32,023 nt of DNA from Gammaproteobacteria bacterium (lineage in GTDB: Bacteria > Pseudomonadota > Gammaproteobacteria > Burkholderiales > Sulfuricellaceae): NCBI GenBank assembly GCA_018823025.1, contig JAHJJI010000109.1, positions 1 through 32,023 on the forward strand, read 5' to 3'. The notes beneath the pieces are model-generated. The model was given only the letters and a program-made list of their open reading frames with translations. It searched no databases and was not told where the DNA came from. Position numbers and translations under genes: made by a program. Position 1 is the first letter of the stretch. Each line of letters starts with the position of its first letter. This document shows, one piece after another, positions 10,460 to 19,087 of the stretch.

Positions 10460-10549
10460 GTTAGGCGTTAGGGGTTAGAGATGAGGCGAAAAAACGGCGA
10501 CGGTGCGGATTTTGATTTTTCGCCTCACGCCTCACCTCTCACCCCTCAC
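10460..10549. repeat. Heptamer-armed repeat element, copy B
   Basis: This 90-bp element fills almost the whole bamB-der gap. The left arm (10460-10487) is four in-phase heptamers of the type GTTAGGG, and the right arm (10522-10549) is four of the type GCCTCAC. The 34-base core lies between them. At the core edges TGAGGCGAAAAA (10482-10493) and TTTTTCGCCTCA (10516-10527) form a perfect 12-bp inverted repeat, so the transcript can fold into a long imperfect hairpin. The layout, length and core match copy A at 8964-9052. Confidence 0.8.
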
Positions 10550-10562
10550 GAAGTTATTAAGT

Positions 10563-11741
10563 TTATTGCACGGTTAGCGCGTACAACCCGCCATTGCGAG
10601 TTTGCACCAGGAAACCCTTGTTCAGCGCCACGGGAGGCGCGCCGATCTGGCTGCCATCGGTGGCAATGCGGGCTGCGAAGCTGCCATCTTCCCGTGACAG
10701 CAGATGAACATAACCCTGTACATCGGCCACCGCGATATAGCGTCCAAGAGCCAGTGGCGCAGTAACTTGGCGGGCTAGCAGCTTATCCTGCTTCCACAGG
10801 CTCGCACCGCTGTTCTTGTCGAGAGCATGGATTGCACCTCGGGTATCGCTGACGTAAACGGTGCGATCATCCATCGCCAGGCCGGAAGAGCTGGAGACAT
10901 CACGCGCCCAGAGCAAGTTGCCGCTGGCAATATCGAAGCAGGCGGTACGTCCCTGATAAGCAGTGGCGCAGATCATTCGACCATCCACCACCGGCAGGCT
11001 GCTGACATCGGTCACACGCTCCAGTTCGGTGGTTCCACGCGGCAGGGCCACGGTCGCTTCCCAGCCCATATTGCCGGTCGCCAGGTTGAGCGCCACCAGC
11101 TTGCCACCGGCAAAACCTGCGAATACCGCACCGTGCGCCACTACCACGCCGGCATTGCTGCGCAGGGAGAGCGCCGGCATGGCACGCTGGTATATCCACT
11201 TGCGCTTGCCATCCTTGGCATCCAGTCCGAAAATACGGCCGTCGCCGGTGCGTACTACCACGATGTCGCTAGCCACCTGCGGTGCACTCATGATTTCGCT
11301 CGAAAGACGTGCCTGCCACAGTGGCTGCCCCTTGGTGTCAAAGGCCATCACCTCGCCCTTGGCGGTTCCAACCACCACCAGAGCGCTGTCCGCACCGACG
11401 CCGCCGGAAATCTTGCGCCCGGAATCAATGTTCCACTGCGGCTTGCCGGTATCCGCACTGAAACGGGAAATCTTTCCCTCCAGGCCCGCCGCGTAAATAC
11501 CATCACTCACCACAGCGGGAAACAGCACCGTATCCCCGGCCCCTCCGACACGCTCCTGCCAACTCGACTTGAGTTCAGCAGTAGATTTGAATTCGACCAG
11601 CGCCGCCAGCTTCTCACCGGCATCCTTGCCGCCCCAAAGACCAAAACCGGTGGAAACCTTCTCCCCCATGCCACTGCAACCCGCCAGCTGGAAAATTGTT
11701 GCCAGAAGCAACAGCCATCTTATTGGCACATTGCGCATCAT
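10563..11741 (-). CDS. bamB: Outer membrane assembly lipoprotein BamB
   Basis: BamB is the beta-propeller lipoprotein of the BAM complex that inserts beta-barrel proteins into the outer membrane. The 392 residues start with a lipoprotein signal (hydrophobic WLLLLATIF and the lipobox LAGC, Cys about 22). Repeated PQQ/WD-like propeller blades follow, for example FSADTGKPQWNIDSGRK, FDTKGQPLWQARL and FDIASGNLLWARDV. Two ATGs are adjacent at the start; the first (11741) overlaps the stop of the upstream gene and has GGGAGA about 8 bases before it. Order yfgM-bamB-der is the standard one. Confidence 0.95.
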   Translation of the reverse strand: MMRNVPIRWLLLLATIFQLAGCSGMGEKVSTGFGLWGGKDAGEKLAALVEFKSTAELKSSWQERVGGAGDTVLFPAVVSDGIYAAGLEGKISRFSADTGKPQWNIDSGRKISGGVGADSALVVVGTAKGEVMAFDTKGQPLWQARLSSEIMSAPQVASDIVVVRTGDGRIFGLDAKDGKRKWIYQRAMPALSLRSNAGVVVAHGAVFAGFAGGKLVALNLATGNMGWEATVALPRGTTELERVTDVSSLPVVDGRMICATAYQGRTACFDIASGNLLWARDVSSSSGLAMDDRTVYVSDTRGAIHALDKNSGASLWKQDKLLARQVTAPLALGRYIAVADVQGYVHLLSREDGSFAARIATDGSQIGAPPVALNKGFLVQTRNGGLYALTVQ

Positions 11742-12373
11742 CCGCGTTCTCCCAGACCATCAAGCTTCATTTCCACAACCTGGCGATAAGCGCTTTTTTC
11801 ATCCATTTTTTCCAGCGCGGCCTTGTAGGCAACACGGGCATCCGCCATCTTGCCCTGAGCCGTCAGCAGGTCTCCTTTAAGATCCGAAAACAGGCCGTCA
11901 AACGCCTTTTCATGCGACCCTTCCAGCGTTTTCATGGCTTCCTCGTAGCTTTTCTCATCCAGCAGAATACCGGCCAGACGCAACCGGGCGATGTCGCGCG
12001 CACCCTCTTCCTTGGCATGTTCGACCACCCATTTCAGCTGCGCCTTTGCGCTCTTGGCATCGCCCGATTCGTAGTTAACCCCGGCCGCAAGCAGCGCAGC
12101 TCGCGAGGCATAAGGGGTGCCCGGATATTTTTCGATAAGCTGGCCAGCCGCATCACGAATACGCTTGATGTCCTTGCTCTGCACCCCATTTTGCACCGCT
12201 TCGTATGCTAGTGCAGCCTGGCGCTGTTGGCTATGCTGGTAGGCACGCCAACCCTGCATGCCGACCACCACTGCAGCGAACACCGCGACCGCCAGCATCA
12301 CTGTCATCCCATTCTTTTTCCACCAGGCTTTCAGCTCGTCTACTTTTTCCTGTTCTTCAAGATCGTAAGCCAT
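11738..12373 (-). CDS. YfgM-like membrane-anchored TPR protein
   Basis: This 211-residue protein has a cytoplasmic start (MAYDLEEQEKVDELKAWWKK) and one membrane segment (about 23-41, MTVMLAVAVFAAVVVGMQG). A periplasmic helical region with TPR-like repeats follows (YPGTPYASRAALLAAGVNYE, GARDIARLRLAGILLDEKSY). This is the YfgM / TPR_21 family, an ancillary SecYEG- and PpiD-associated periplasmic chaperone component in E. coli. I used the ATG at 12373, with GGGGAAA just upstream, rather than a TTG four codons earlier. It follows hisS by 23 bases and overlaps the bamB start. Confidence 0.9.
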   Translation of the reverse strand: MAYDLEEQEKVDELKAWWKKNGMTVMLAVAVFAAVVVGMQGWRAYQHSQQRQAALAYEAVQNGVQSKDIKRIRDAAGQLIEKYPGTPYASRAALLAAGVNYESGDAKSAKAQLKWVVEHAKEEGARDIARLRLAGILLDEKSYEEAMKTLEGSHEKAFDGLFSDLKGDLLTAQGKMADARVAYKAALEKMDEKSAYRQVVEMKLDGLGERG

Positions 12374-12396
12374 CTTTTTCCCCAATTAAATTAAAG

Positions 12397-13662
12397 TTAG
12401 CGCTGTCCAGCATTGATCAGACTCGCCGCTGCATTCACCGTCATCCGCATCTGCTCTCCCAACTCGCGCAGCGACTTGAGAGTGACTTCTCCTGCCCCCG
12501 CCTCGTCGTCACCGATGATCAGCGCGTAGCGCGCGCCACTGGAATCCGCCTTTTTCATCTGCGACTTGAAACTGCCGCCACCGCAATGCAGGAGCACGTG
12601 CAAGCCCTGGTCGCGCAGTTGTTCAGCCACCATCATGGCAAATTTGTTTGCCGCATCACCCTGATGCACCAGGTAAACATCGGTGGCGACCCGCGGTGCC
12701 TGAAATGCGTTCTCTTCAAGCAGTGCCAGCAGCCTCTCCACACCCATGGCGAAACCGCAAGCCGGCGCCGGTTTGCCGCCGATCTGCTCGATCAGGCCGT
12801 CATATCGACCTCCAGCGCACACCGTACCCTGTGCACCGAGCTGAGTGGTCACCCATTCGAACACGGTAAAGTTGTAATAATCCAGACCACGCACCAGGCG
12901 CGGGTTGATCTGGTATTCAATACCGGCAGCGCGCAGCATCACCTGCAAATCCTCGAAATGCTTGAGCGACGCTTCGTCAAGGTCATCCAGCAACTTCGGC
13001 GCCACTTCGATCAGCTCCTGCAGAGCCGGATTCTTGCTGTCGAGTACCCGTAGCGGGTTGGTGTGCAAGCGCCGGCGCGAATCCTCGTCGAGCATGTCGA
13101 CATGCTGCCCAAGATAGTGCACCAGGCGCGCACGATGGCGAGCACGGTCGGCACTGCTGCCCAACGTATTGATCTGCAATGCAATATCAGGCAGGCCAAG
13201 TCGCTTCCACAGCCGCGCCGTCATGATGATGTGTTCGGCATCCATGTCCGGCCCGGCGTAACCGAGCGACTCCACCCCGACCTGATGAAACTGGCGGTAG
13301 CGCCCCTTCTGCGGACGCTCGTGGCGGAACATCGGCCCGGTGTAATAAAGGCGCTGCGGCGCATTGTACAGCAGGTTGTGCTGTATCACAGCGCGGACGC
13401 AGGACGCGGTGCCCTCCGGTCGAAGCGTCAGGCTATCGCCGTTGAGGGCATCGACAAAGGTATACATTTCCTTCTCGACGATATCCGTAACCTCGCCGAT
13501 GGCGCGCTTGAACAGTGCGGTCTGCTCGACAATCGGCATGCGGATGCTGCGGTAACCATAGCTGCGCAGCCAGTCCTCCACAGTGTCCTCGAAAAAGGTC
13601 CAGAGATCGGCATGTTCCGGCAGGATATCGTTCATCCCGCGTATGGCTTGAATTTGGCTCAT
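12397..13662 (-). CDS. hisS: Histidyl-tRNA synthetase
   Basis: HisRS charges tRNA-His. The 421-residue class II enzyme starts [14 protein letters not shown]. It has motif 2 ([20 protein letters not shown]), the HisRS-specific [15 protein letters not shown], motif 3 ([17 protein letters not shown]), and a C-terminal anticodon-binding domain from [12 protein letters not shown]. Length is normal and all key blocks are intact. Its ATG shares one base with the ispG stop (TAATG). The related regulatory paralogue hisZ is in the same gene block at 516-1670. Confidence 0.97.
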   Translation of the reverse strand: MSQIQAIRGMNDILPEHADLWTFFEDTVEDWLRSYGYRSIRMPIVEQTALFKRAIGEVTDIVEKEMYTFVDALNGDSLTLRPEGTASCVRAVIQHNLLYNAPQRLYYTGPMFRHERPQKGRYRQFHQVGVESLGYAGPDMDAEHIIMTARLWKRLGLPDIALQINTLGSSADRARHRARLVHYLGQHVDMLDEDSRRRLHTNPLRVLDSKNPALQELIEVAPKLLDDLDEASLKHFEDLQVMLRAAGIEYQINPRLVRGLDYYNFTVFEWVTTQLGAQGTVCAGGRYDGLIEQIGGKPAPACGFAMGVERLLALLEENAFQAPRVATDVYLVHQGDAANKFAMMVAEQLRDQGLHVLLHCGGGSFKSQMKKADSSGARYALIIGDDEAGAGEVTLKSLRELGEQMRMTVNAAASLINAGQR

Positions 13663-14753
13663 TACTTTTGTGATTCTTTTTTCATCCGGGCAATACGTTC
13701 GCGAACCTGTCGTTCCAGCTGATCCACGATCTCATTTTCCGTTACTTTGTAGGCAGGTTTACCATCTACATAAAGTAAATTGGGAGAACCACCGGCGATA
13801 CCGAAATTTGCCTCGCGCGCCTCGCCCGGCCCGTTCACCACACAGCCCATCACCGCCACATCCAAGTGTTCAAGCACATCCTCAAGACGCGCTTCCAGTG
13901 CGTTGACCGTCTTGATCACGTCGAACTCCTGTCGCGAGCAACTCGGGCAGGCAATGATGTTGATCCCTTTGCTGCGGATATGCAGGCTCTTCAGAATATC
14001 GAATCCGACCTTGACCTCTTCCACCGGATCGGCTGCCAATGAAACCCTGATGGTGTCGCCGATGCCGGCGGCCAGCAACATGCCGAGGCCAATCGCCGAC
14101 TTGACGCTGCCGGAACGCAGCCCCCCCGCTTCGGTAATACCGAGGTGCAACGGCTGCTCGATCTGGGCGGCGAGTATCTTGTACGCCTCGACCGTGGTAA
14201 ACACGTCGGAGGCCTTGAGGCTCACCTTGAAATCCGGGAAATTCAGGCGGTCAAGGATCTCGATGTGGCGCATCGCCGATTCCACCAAAGCTTCGGGAGT
14301 GGGCTCGCCGTATTTCTTTTGTAAATCCTTTTCCAGCGAACCGGCGTTGACACCGATGCGGATCGAAATACCGTGGTCTTTCGCCGACTGTACCACCGCC
14401 TGTACGCGATCCTCGCGCCCGATGTTGCCGGGATTGATGCGCAAACAGTCAGCACCCAGTTCAGCGACGCGCAGAGCAATTTTGTAATCGAAATGGATGT
14501 CTGTAATCAAGGGCACCGGCGATCGTTTTTTGATCTCGCCGAAGGCTTCCGCCGCCTCCATGCTGGGAACGGAAACCCGTACGATATCCACACCTGCCCT
14601 CGCTGCGCGATCGATCTGGGCGAGCGTCGCCTCGACGTCACAGGTTTCGGTGTTGGTCATGGTTTGCACGCTGATCGGCGCATCGCCGCCAACGGCGACT
14701 GAACCGACCATGATTTTCCGGCTCTTGCGGCGGGGTATTTCAGGTTTAAACAT
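13662..14753 (-). CDS. ispG: 4-hydroxy-3-methylbut-2-enyl diphosphate synthase (GcpE/IspG)
   Basis: IspG is a 4Fe-4S enzyme that converts MEcPP to HMBPP in the MEP isoprenoid pathway. The 363 residues include the TIM-barrel start ([19 protein letters not shown]), INPGNIG and [17 protein letters not shown]. The iron-sulfur ligands lie in CPSCSRQ and [10 protein letters not shown]. It is the short bacterial form, without the inserted domain of the plant/Chlamydia type. It starts 3 bases after the rodZ stop and shares a base with hisS, so it is tightly coupled with both. Confidence 0.97.
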   Translation of the reverse strand: MFKPEIPRRKSRKIMVGSVAVGGDAPISVQTMTNTETCDVEATLAQIDRAARAGVDIVRVSVPSMEAAEAFGEIKKRSPVPLITDIHFDYKIALRVAELGADCLRINPGNIGREDRVQAVVQSAKDHGISIRIGVNAGSLEKDLQKKYGEPTPEALVESAMRHIEILDRLNFPDFKVSLKASDVFTTVEAYKILAAQIEQPLHLGITEAGGLRSGSVKSAIGLGMLLAAGIGDTIRVSLAADPVEEVKVGFDILKSLHIRSKGINIIACPSCSRQEFDVIKTVNALEARLEDVLEHLDVAVMGCVVNGPGEAREANFGIAGGSPNLLYVDGKPAYKVTENEIVDQLERQVRERIARMKKESQK

Positions 14754-14756
14754 AGT

Positions 14757-15659
14757 TTACTCGATGGTCAGTCGCGCCACATCCACCTTGATATGGGGCG
14801 TAAGGTCAATCGGCTTGTCGTTGTAAGTCAGCCGGACGTGGGCGGCATTGCCAATCACCATGGAAAACGGCGGATTGCCGCGCACTGATTGCTGGCTGCC
14901 TTTCGAGTTCAACTGATAAAAAATCACCTTGCCGCCTTTATCTTTCACCTCGACCCAGGCATCGCCATCGAACACAAACTGCAGGCGCTGACCACCAACC
15001 TCTGCCGGGGAAGGAGCAGAGGAAACTGGAGCCTCTGCAGCAGCCGGAGCAACCATGACAGCAGCAGGTACAGTTGCAGGCACAGGTGCAGGAACCGTCT
15101 CGACAGCTTGATTTGTGATGGGTGCAGTCTGAAGCGGGGCTACAGCCTGCGGCAACGACAGAACCATCGTCGTTTCTCCAGCGGACTTCACTAGCGCATT
15201 CTGGGGCGAGGGTTGCCCCAGAAACAACTCGTACATCCCCCAGGACAGGGCCAGCACGACCACACCGATGATTGCAGCATATTTTGACCACGGCTTGCCG
15301 GAATGGTCGCCAAACGGCATCAGCCTGCGCTTGCCGCCAAATTCGATCCGGCTCGTCGGCACTGCAATTGACTGGACTTGAAGCGGCTCAGGCCGACACA
15401 GTGCCAGCAACGCTTCGGGATCGATTTGCAGCAACTTGGCATAATTACGCAGAAAGCCACGCAGAAATGTTTCACCCGGCAGACTGGCGTGGTCATCCGT
15501 TTCCAGCGCCTCGATCTGGCGTGGCGAAAGTCTGAGTTGACGCGACACTTCAGCCACGCTCAAGCCAAGCCGCTCGCGTGATTCTGCAAGCATTTTGCCC
15601 GCACTCGGTCTGACCTCTACCTGCTGCTCAGCAGGATTAACCTCAAATTCTTCAGTCAC
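14757..15659 (-). CDS. rodZ: RodZ-like cell-shape protein (HTH, TM, DUF4115)
   Basis: RodZ links the MreB cytoskeleton to the wall-synthesis machinery in rod-shaped cells. The 300-residue protein has an N-terminal Xre-like helix-turn-helix (about 20-90, LAESRERLGLSVAEVSRQL to FLRGFLRNYAKLL) and one membrane segment (about 129-148, YAAIIGVVVLALSWGMYELF). A Pro/Ala/Val-rich periplasmic linker and a C-terminal DUF4115 beta domain with FVFDGDAWVEVKDKGGK follow. The start is a GTG at 15659 with GAGG about 9 bases upstream. It lies between pilW and ispG, the common order in this class. Confidence 0.92.
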   Translation of the reverse strand: MTEEFEVNPAEQQVEVRPSAGKMLAESRERLGLSVAEVSRQLRLSPRQIEALETDDHASLPGETFLRGFLRNYAKLLQIDPEALLALCRPEPLQVQSIAVPTSRIEFGGKRRLMPFGDHSGKPWSKYAAIIGVVVLALSWGMYELFLGQPSPQNALVKSAGETTMVLSLPQAVAPLQTAPITNQAVETVPAPVPATVPAAVMVAPAAAEAPVSSAPSPAEVGGQRLQFVFDGDAWVEVKDKGGKVIFYQLNSKGSQQSVRGNPPFSMVIGNAAHVRLTYNDKPIDLTPHIKVDVARLTIE

Positions 15660-15675
15660 TCAATACCTCACGCTA

Positions 15676-16443
15676 TCACTCAAATTTCCCGCTGCGCAAC
15701 GCTTGGGCTTCAGGCGAATCGGGAAAGGTTTTTCTCAGTTGCAGGCCATAACTGGCTTCATCGCTGCGGTTGCCCAGCCTGCGTTCGATACGCATCCCCA
15801 GCCACAGGCTTTCTGGAGTCGGAGCGGCTATCTGGAAAAACTGATTAATAAATTTCCTGGACTCGCTGTAGTTTCCACGCGTCAAGTTAATATCGGCCAG
15901 GTGAAATAGTGCCTGAGGCTGACGGGGTTGCAGCTTGATCGCTTTCAGCAGAAACTCCTTAGCTTCGGCGTCATCGTTTTTTTTGCGTGCACAAATCCCG
16001 GCGTTGAGATAAGACTTCTCGGGTGTCGCGTACAGGGGATTCTTAAGCGCCGCCATGAAATACCGGATGGAATCGTCGATCTTGCCACGCTGACAAAGAA
16101 ACCAGCCGTAATTGTTGTTGGTGTCGGAATCGTTGCTGCTCAGGCTGAGCGATCGGCGGAAGTTCTCTTCCGCCTTGTCATTCTCCCGCAACGTCATGTA
16201 AACCAGGCCCAACATGTTATAGGCAGGCGCGAAGCTGGAATCCGCCCGGATCGCCACATTCAGTTCTTCCAGCGCCACACCCAATTGACCGGCGCTAAAA
16301 TAGGCAGCACCCAGATCGGTATGGACCTGGGCGCGCTGACGCGCTTCGGTCTGCTCTTCCGCTGATGCGTAACCACCTGCCAGAAAGCCGGCCCCGAGCA
16401 CCATCAGAAACAATAGTCGCTTCAGGTTTTTCCTCATGCTCAT
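15676..16443 (-). CDS. pilW: Type IV pilus biogenesis TPR protein PilW/PilF
   Basis: PilW (PilF in Pseudomonas) is a TPR protein needed for assembly of the PilQ secretin in the outer membrane. The 255 residues start with a cleavable signal (LLFLMVLGAGFLAGGYASA, cut likely before EEQ). Six or so TPR motifs follow, for example VHTDLGAAYFSAGQLGVALEEL and NNNYGWFLCQRGKIDDSIRYF. Unlike the lipoprotein forms there is no lipobox cysteine, so it should be soluble in the periplasm or held by partners. The first ATG (16443) follows GAGGTGG. It lies between rlmN and rodZ. Confidence 0.9.
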   Translation of the reverse strand: MSMRKNLKRLLFLMVLGAGFLAGGYASAEEQTEARQRAQVHTDLGAAYFSAGQLGVALEELNVAIRADSSFAPAYNMLGLVYMTLRENDKAEENFRRSLSLSSNDSDTNNNYGWFLCQRGKIDDSIRYFMAALKNPLYATPEKSYLNAGICARKKNDDAEAKEFLLKAIKLQPRQPQALFHLADINLTRGNYSESRKFINQFFQIAAPTPESLWLGMRIERRLGNRSDEASYGLQLRKTFPDSPEAQALRSGKFE

Positions 16444-16553
16444 GCAGCCACCTCATTAATCACCATAGGGGTTTTCCCCGAGCCATGTCGGTGGCCGGCG
16501 GCAATCGCGGCCGGTCGCATCCGGCCTACGGCCAGAACCTGCTTCCTGCTCAT
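16440..16553 (-). CDS. Possible 37-codon bridging micro-ORF between rlmN and pilW
   Basis: The minus strand holds an open frame starting [14 protein letters not shown] and ending VINEVAA. Its ATG overlaps the rlmN stop (ATGA, 16550-16553) and its own stop overlaps the pilW ATG (ATGA, 16440-16443). It is Arg/Ala/Gly-rich with no recognisable domain. Part of it is a GC-rich REP-like hairpin. It may be a non-functional by-product of that insertion, or a short frame that passes ribosomes from rlmN to pilW. No upstream site stands out beyond GAGGTAGCGGC. Confidence 0.3.
   Translation of the reverse strand: MSRKQVLAVGRMRPAAIAAGHRHGSGKTPMVINEVAA
16509..16526. repeat. REP-like inverted repeat in the rlmN-pilW gap
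   Basis: GGCCGG and CCGGCC are separated by six bases in a GC-rich stretch. The flank CATCCGGCCTACGG resembles the conserved end of enterobacterial REP palindromes. It is the only such copy noticed in the window. Confidence 0.45.
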
Positions 16554-17629
16554 GCCGCTACCTCAATTTTAATCGTGCGCCTGGTTTTGTCCTGTACTTT
16601 ACCGGCCAACTGGCCACAGGCGGCGTCGATATCGTCACCGCGAGTCTTGCGCGTCGTCACCACGCGTCCGGCTTCGATCAAAATCGCCCCAAAACGCCGA
16701 ATGACATCGGCGGGCGAGCGTTTGTATTCAGAATCCGGGAACGGGTTGAACGGGATCAAGTTGAACTTGCACGGCACGTCACGCGTCAGGGCGGCCAGCT
16801 CACGCGCATGCGCGGGGCTATCGTTGACACCTTCCAGCATGACGTATTCGAAAGTAATGAAATCCCGTGGCGCATCGACGACATAACGGCGGCAGGCCGC
16901 CATCAGATCACTCAACGGGTATTTTTTGTTGATCGGCACCAGTATGTCGCGCAGTGCGTCGTTCGGCGCATGTAGCGAAACCGCCAGAGCCACCGGGCAC
17001 TGCTCGCGCAACCGATCCATGGCGGGGACGATGCCGGAAGTGCTGACCGTCACACGACGGCGCGATAGACCATAGGCATTGTCGTCCAGCATCAGGCGCA
17101 ACGCGGTCAGCGTATTGTCGAAATTGAGCAGGGGCTCACCCATGCCCATCAGCACCACGTTGCTGATCACTCGTTCATTGCGCGGCGTACAGCCCAGCGC
17201 CTTGTTAGCCCACCACAACTGGCCGATGATCTCGGCCACGCTGAGGTTACGGTTAAAACCCTGTTTTCCGGTAGAGCAAAAACTGCATTCCAGCGCGCAG
17301 CCCACCTGTGAGGACACGCACAGCGTACCGCGATCCCCCTCGGGAATAAACACGGTTTCAACACCCTGCCCTGCACCCACGTCGAGCAGCCACTTGCGTG
17401 TGCCATCGTCGGAAATCTGCTCCTGGATCAAGCGAGGCGGCTCTACGATTGCCAGCCTGCCCAGCTTCTCCCGCAGCACCTTGGACAGATCACTCATCCG
17501 GGAGAAATCGCTTTCCCCGAACTGATGCATCCAGCGCAACAACTGCTTGGCACGGAACGGCTTTTCACCGCTTTCAGCAAAAAAAACAGAAAGTTTTTCT
17601 TGATCGAAGTCGAGCAGGTTAACAGTCAT
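16550..17629 (-). CDS. rlmN: Dual-specificity 23S rRNA / tRNA methyltransferase RlmN
   Basis: RlmN is a radical-SAM enzyme that adds the C2 methyl to A2503 of 23S rRNA and A37 of some tRNAs. The 359 residues have the helical N-terminal domain ([17 protein letters not shown]) and the Fe-S motif CALECSFC with three Cys in CxxxCxxC spacing. SAM-binding [15 protein letters not shown] and the C-terminal mechanistic Cys in DAACGQL are also present. The ATG at 17629 is chosen because MTVNLLDF is the normal start and GAGAGGG lies just before it. An open frame runs 19 codons further into repeat-like sequence. Confidence 0.96.
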   Translation of the reverse strand: MTVNLLDFDQEKLSVFFAESGEKPFRAKQLLRWMHQFGESDFSRMSDLSKVLREKLGRLAIVEPPRLIQEQISDDGTRKWLLDVGAGQGVETVFIPEGDRGTLCVSSQVGCALECSFCSTGKQGFNRNLSVAEIIGQLWWANKALGCTPRNERVISNVVLMGMGEPLLNFDNTLTALRLMLDDNAYGLSRRRVTVSTSGIVPAMDRLREQCPVALAVSLHAPNDALRDILVPINKKYPLSDLMAACRRYVVDAPRDFITFEYVMLEGVNDSPAHARELAALTRDVPCKFNLIPFNPFPDSEYKRSPADVIRRFGAILIEAGRVVTTRKTRGDDIDAACGQLAGKVQDKTRRTIKIEVAA

Positions 17630-17698
17630 CGCACCCTCTCCCCAACCGAGATGAGGGTTGCCACCTGGGCGCTCAATCGCGCACACCCCTCACCCCAA

Positions 17699-17722
17699 CC
17701 CTCTCCCGCAAGCGGGAGAGGG
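17699..17722. repeat. CCCTCTCCCGC / GCGGGAGAGGG hairpin between ndk and rlmN
   Basis: The 11-base arms are perfectly complementary, separated by AA. The hairpin is about 50 bases after the ndk stop. No U-tract follows on the minus strand, so it is not a simple terminator. A second CCCTCTCCCC stretch at about 17634 supplies the purine-rich ribosome-binding site of rlmN. Similar arms are often seen as dispersed intergenic hairpins in proteobacteria. Confidence 0.55.
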
Positions 17723-17735
17723 AGCAAGCGTAAAG

Positions 17736-17767
17736 GGCGCTTGTTTTGATCGGCGCTTGATTTGGTT
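17736..17767. repeat. 16-bp tandem repeat just after ndk
   Basis: GGCGCTTGTTTTGATC (17736-17751) is followed directly by GGCGCTTGATTTGGTT (17752-17767), with three differences. It lies 6 bases beyond the ndk stop codon. Role unknown. Confidence 0.55.
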
Positions 17768-17773
17768 GGGTCA

Positions 17774-18199
17774 TTAACGGGTATAGACTTCCATCGAAGG
17801 GAAGAAATAGGCGATCTCAATCCTGGCATTATCCAGGCTATCGGAGCCGTGTACCGCGTTGGCATCGATGCTCTCGGCGAAGTCGGCGCGAATAGTACCC
17901 TTGTCGGCCTTCTTCGGGTCGGTGGCGCCCATCAGTTCGCGGTTCTTGGCTACAGCGCTCTCGCCTTCCAGCGCCTGCACCATCACCGGGCCGGACATCA
18001 TGAATTCGACCAGATCCTTGAAGAAAGGACGCTCGCGATGAACAGCATAGAAGCCTTCGGCTTCGGAACGGCTCAGATGAATCATGCGCGAGGCGACGAT
18101 TTTCAGGCCATTGCTTTCGAAGCGGGAATAAATTTTGCCGATCACGTTTTTTGCCACTGCGTCGGGTTTGATAATTGAGAGGGTACGTTCAACAGCCAT
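17774..18199 (-). CDS. ndk: Nucleoside diphosphate kinase
   Basis: Ndk transfers the gamma phosphate between nucleoside triphosphates and diphosphates through a phospho-histidine. The 141 residues begin [15 protein letters not shown]. The active-site block NAVHGSDS holds the catalytic His, and the [14 protein letters not shown] and RADFAES blocks of the family are present. The ATG at 18199 has TGGAGAA upstream; a longer open frame reaching 18322 is not conserved sequence. It heads the minus-strand block and diverges from the SPOR gene at 18363 across a 163-base AT-rich gap that must hold promoters for both. Confidence 0.97.
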   Translation of the reverse strand: MAVERTLSIIKPDAVAKNVIGKIYSRFESNGLKIVASRMIHLSRSEAEGFYAVHRERPFFKDLVEFMMSGPVMVQALEGESAVAKNRELMGATDPKKADKGTIRADFAESIDANAVHGSDSLDNARIEIAYFFPSMEVYTR

Positions 18200-18362
18200 T
18201 CTTTTTCTCCAGAGTTGCTTTAATTTAAAACGTGTAAAAATACCACATTTACCACTTAAAATAAACGTCTTATGCGACCTTGGCCCCATGCGCTGTTGCG
18301 GCCGAGGATATCGTGCTACCATGCAACGCAGCCGGATTTTCCATTAAAACAAGGACAATACC

Positions 18363-19079
18363 ATGCCGGAGCACCCGTCACTCGACGAACAAAACGAGAT
18401 CAAGAAACGTGCCATCCGACGCGTTATTGTCGCTTCCGTCCTAGTGGCAGCCGCTATCGCAGCGCTCACCGTCCTGACCCGCTACAAATCGGAAACACCC
18501 GTCACCCGAACGACCACACAAGGCACCGCGCTTCCTCCCGTTGCGCAACTCGAACCCGCGGCGCCAGCTCCGGAAGAAATGGCCGAAGCGCCGACCGCAT
18601 TGCCAGAGCAGGAAGCTCAACCGGTCACACCTCCACCGCCTCCTGAGGTAGTGAACGCACCCACGCCTGCCTCTCCTGCCGAAACGGCGCCAAAAACCGC
18701 CAAACCAATGTCCGCCCGACTTGGCGCCGAAGCCGAAGTTTCCGCCCGACCCGCCCCGACCAAGCCTGCCGACGTACAGCCTCAAACCGCCACACGTGCC
18801 ACTCTGGAAATGCAGCCAGCGCAACCGGCAAAAACCACCTCAGAAAAAATCACCTCTCCCGCCGAGCACGTGCCCAAGGGTTATACCGTACAGCTCGGCG
18901 TCTTCTCCAACCCGACCAATGCCCTCCAGCTGCAAGAAAAACTGGCGAAGAACGGCATCAAGTCCTACACCGAAACCAAACTCAACGTCGGCCCGTTCCA
19001 GAACAAGGCCGAAGCCGACCAGGCACTGGCGAAAATCCGTTCGATGGGCGTTAGCGCCGTGGTGGTGCCGGTTCGGTAA
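18363..19079 (+). CDS. Membrane-anchored SPOR-domain protein
   Basis: SPOR domains bind denuded peptidoglycan glycans and collect at the division site. The 238-residue protein has a short basic cytoplasmic start (NEIKKRAIRR) and a membrane segment (about 20-41, VIVASVLVAAAIAALTVL). A long Pro/Ala/Thr/Glu-rich periplasmic linker (about 45-160) follows. The C-terminal SPOR domain (about 164-238) contains YTVQLGVFSNPTNALQLQEK, VGPFQNKAEADQAL and a final VVVPVR. The layout resembles FtsN/DedD-type proteins. The ATG has AAGGA about 9 bases before it. A DUF3147 gene follows after 8 bases. Confidence 0.88.
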   Translation: MPEHPSLDEQNEIKKRAIRRVIVASVLVAAAIAALTVLTRYKSETPVTRTTTQGTALPPVAQLEPAAPAPEEMAEAPTALPEQEAQPVTPPPPPEVVNAPTPASPAETAPKTAKPMSARLGAEAEVSARPAPTKPADVQPQTATRATLEMQPAQPAKTTSEKITSPAEHVPKGYTVQLGVFSNPTNALQLQEKLAKNGIKSYTETKLNVGPFQNKAEADQALAKIRSMGVSAVVVPVR

Positions 19080-19087
19080 ATCCAGCC

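Noticed and set aside
10460-10480. Telomere-like GTTAGGG words
   Set aside because: Only a few degenerate heptamers at an internal chromosomal site, paired with an inverted arm; better explained as part of the heptamer-armed element.
10827-11789. Plus-strand open frame of 320 codons opposite bamB
   Set aside because: Antisense shadow of a clear beta-propeller gene; its protein has no recognisable features.
17699-17722. Intrinsic terminator for ndk
   Set aside because: The stem is strong, but the minus-strand sequence after it is G-rich (TTGGGGTGAGGGG) with no U-tract, so it is listed only as a repeat hairpin.
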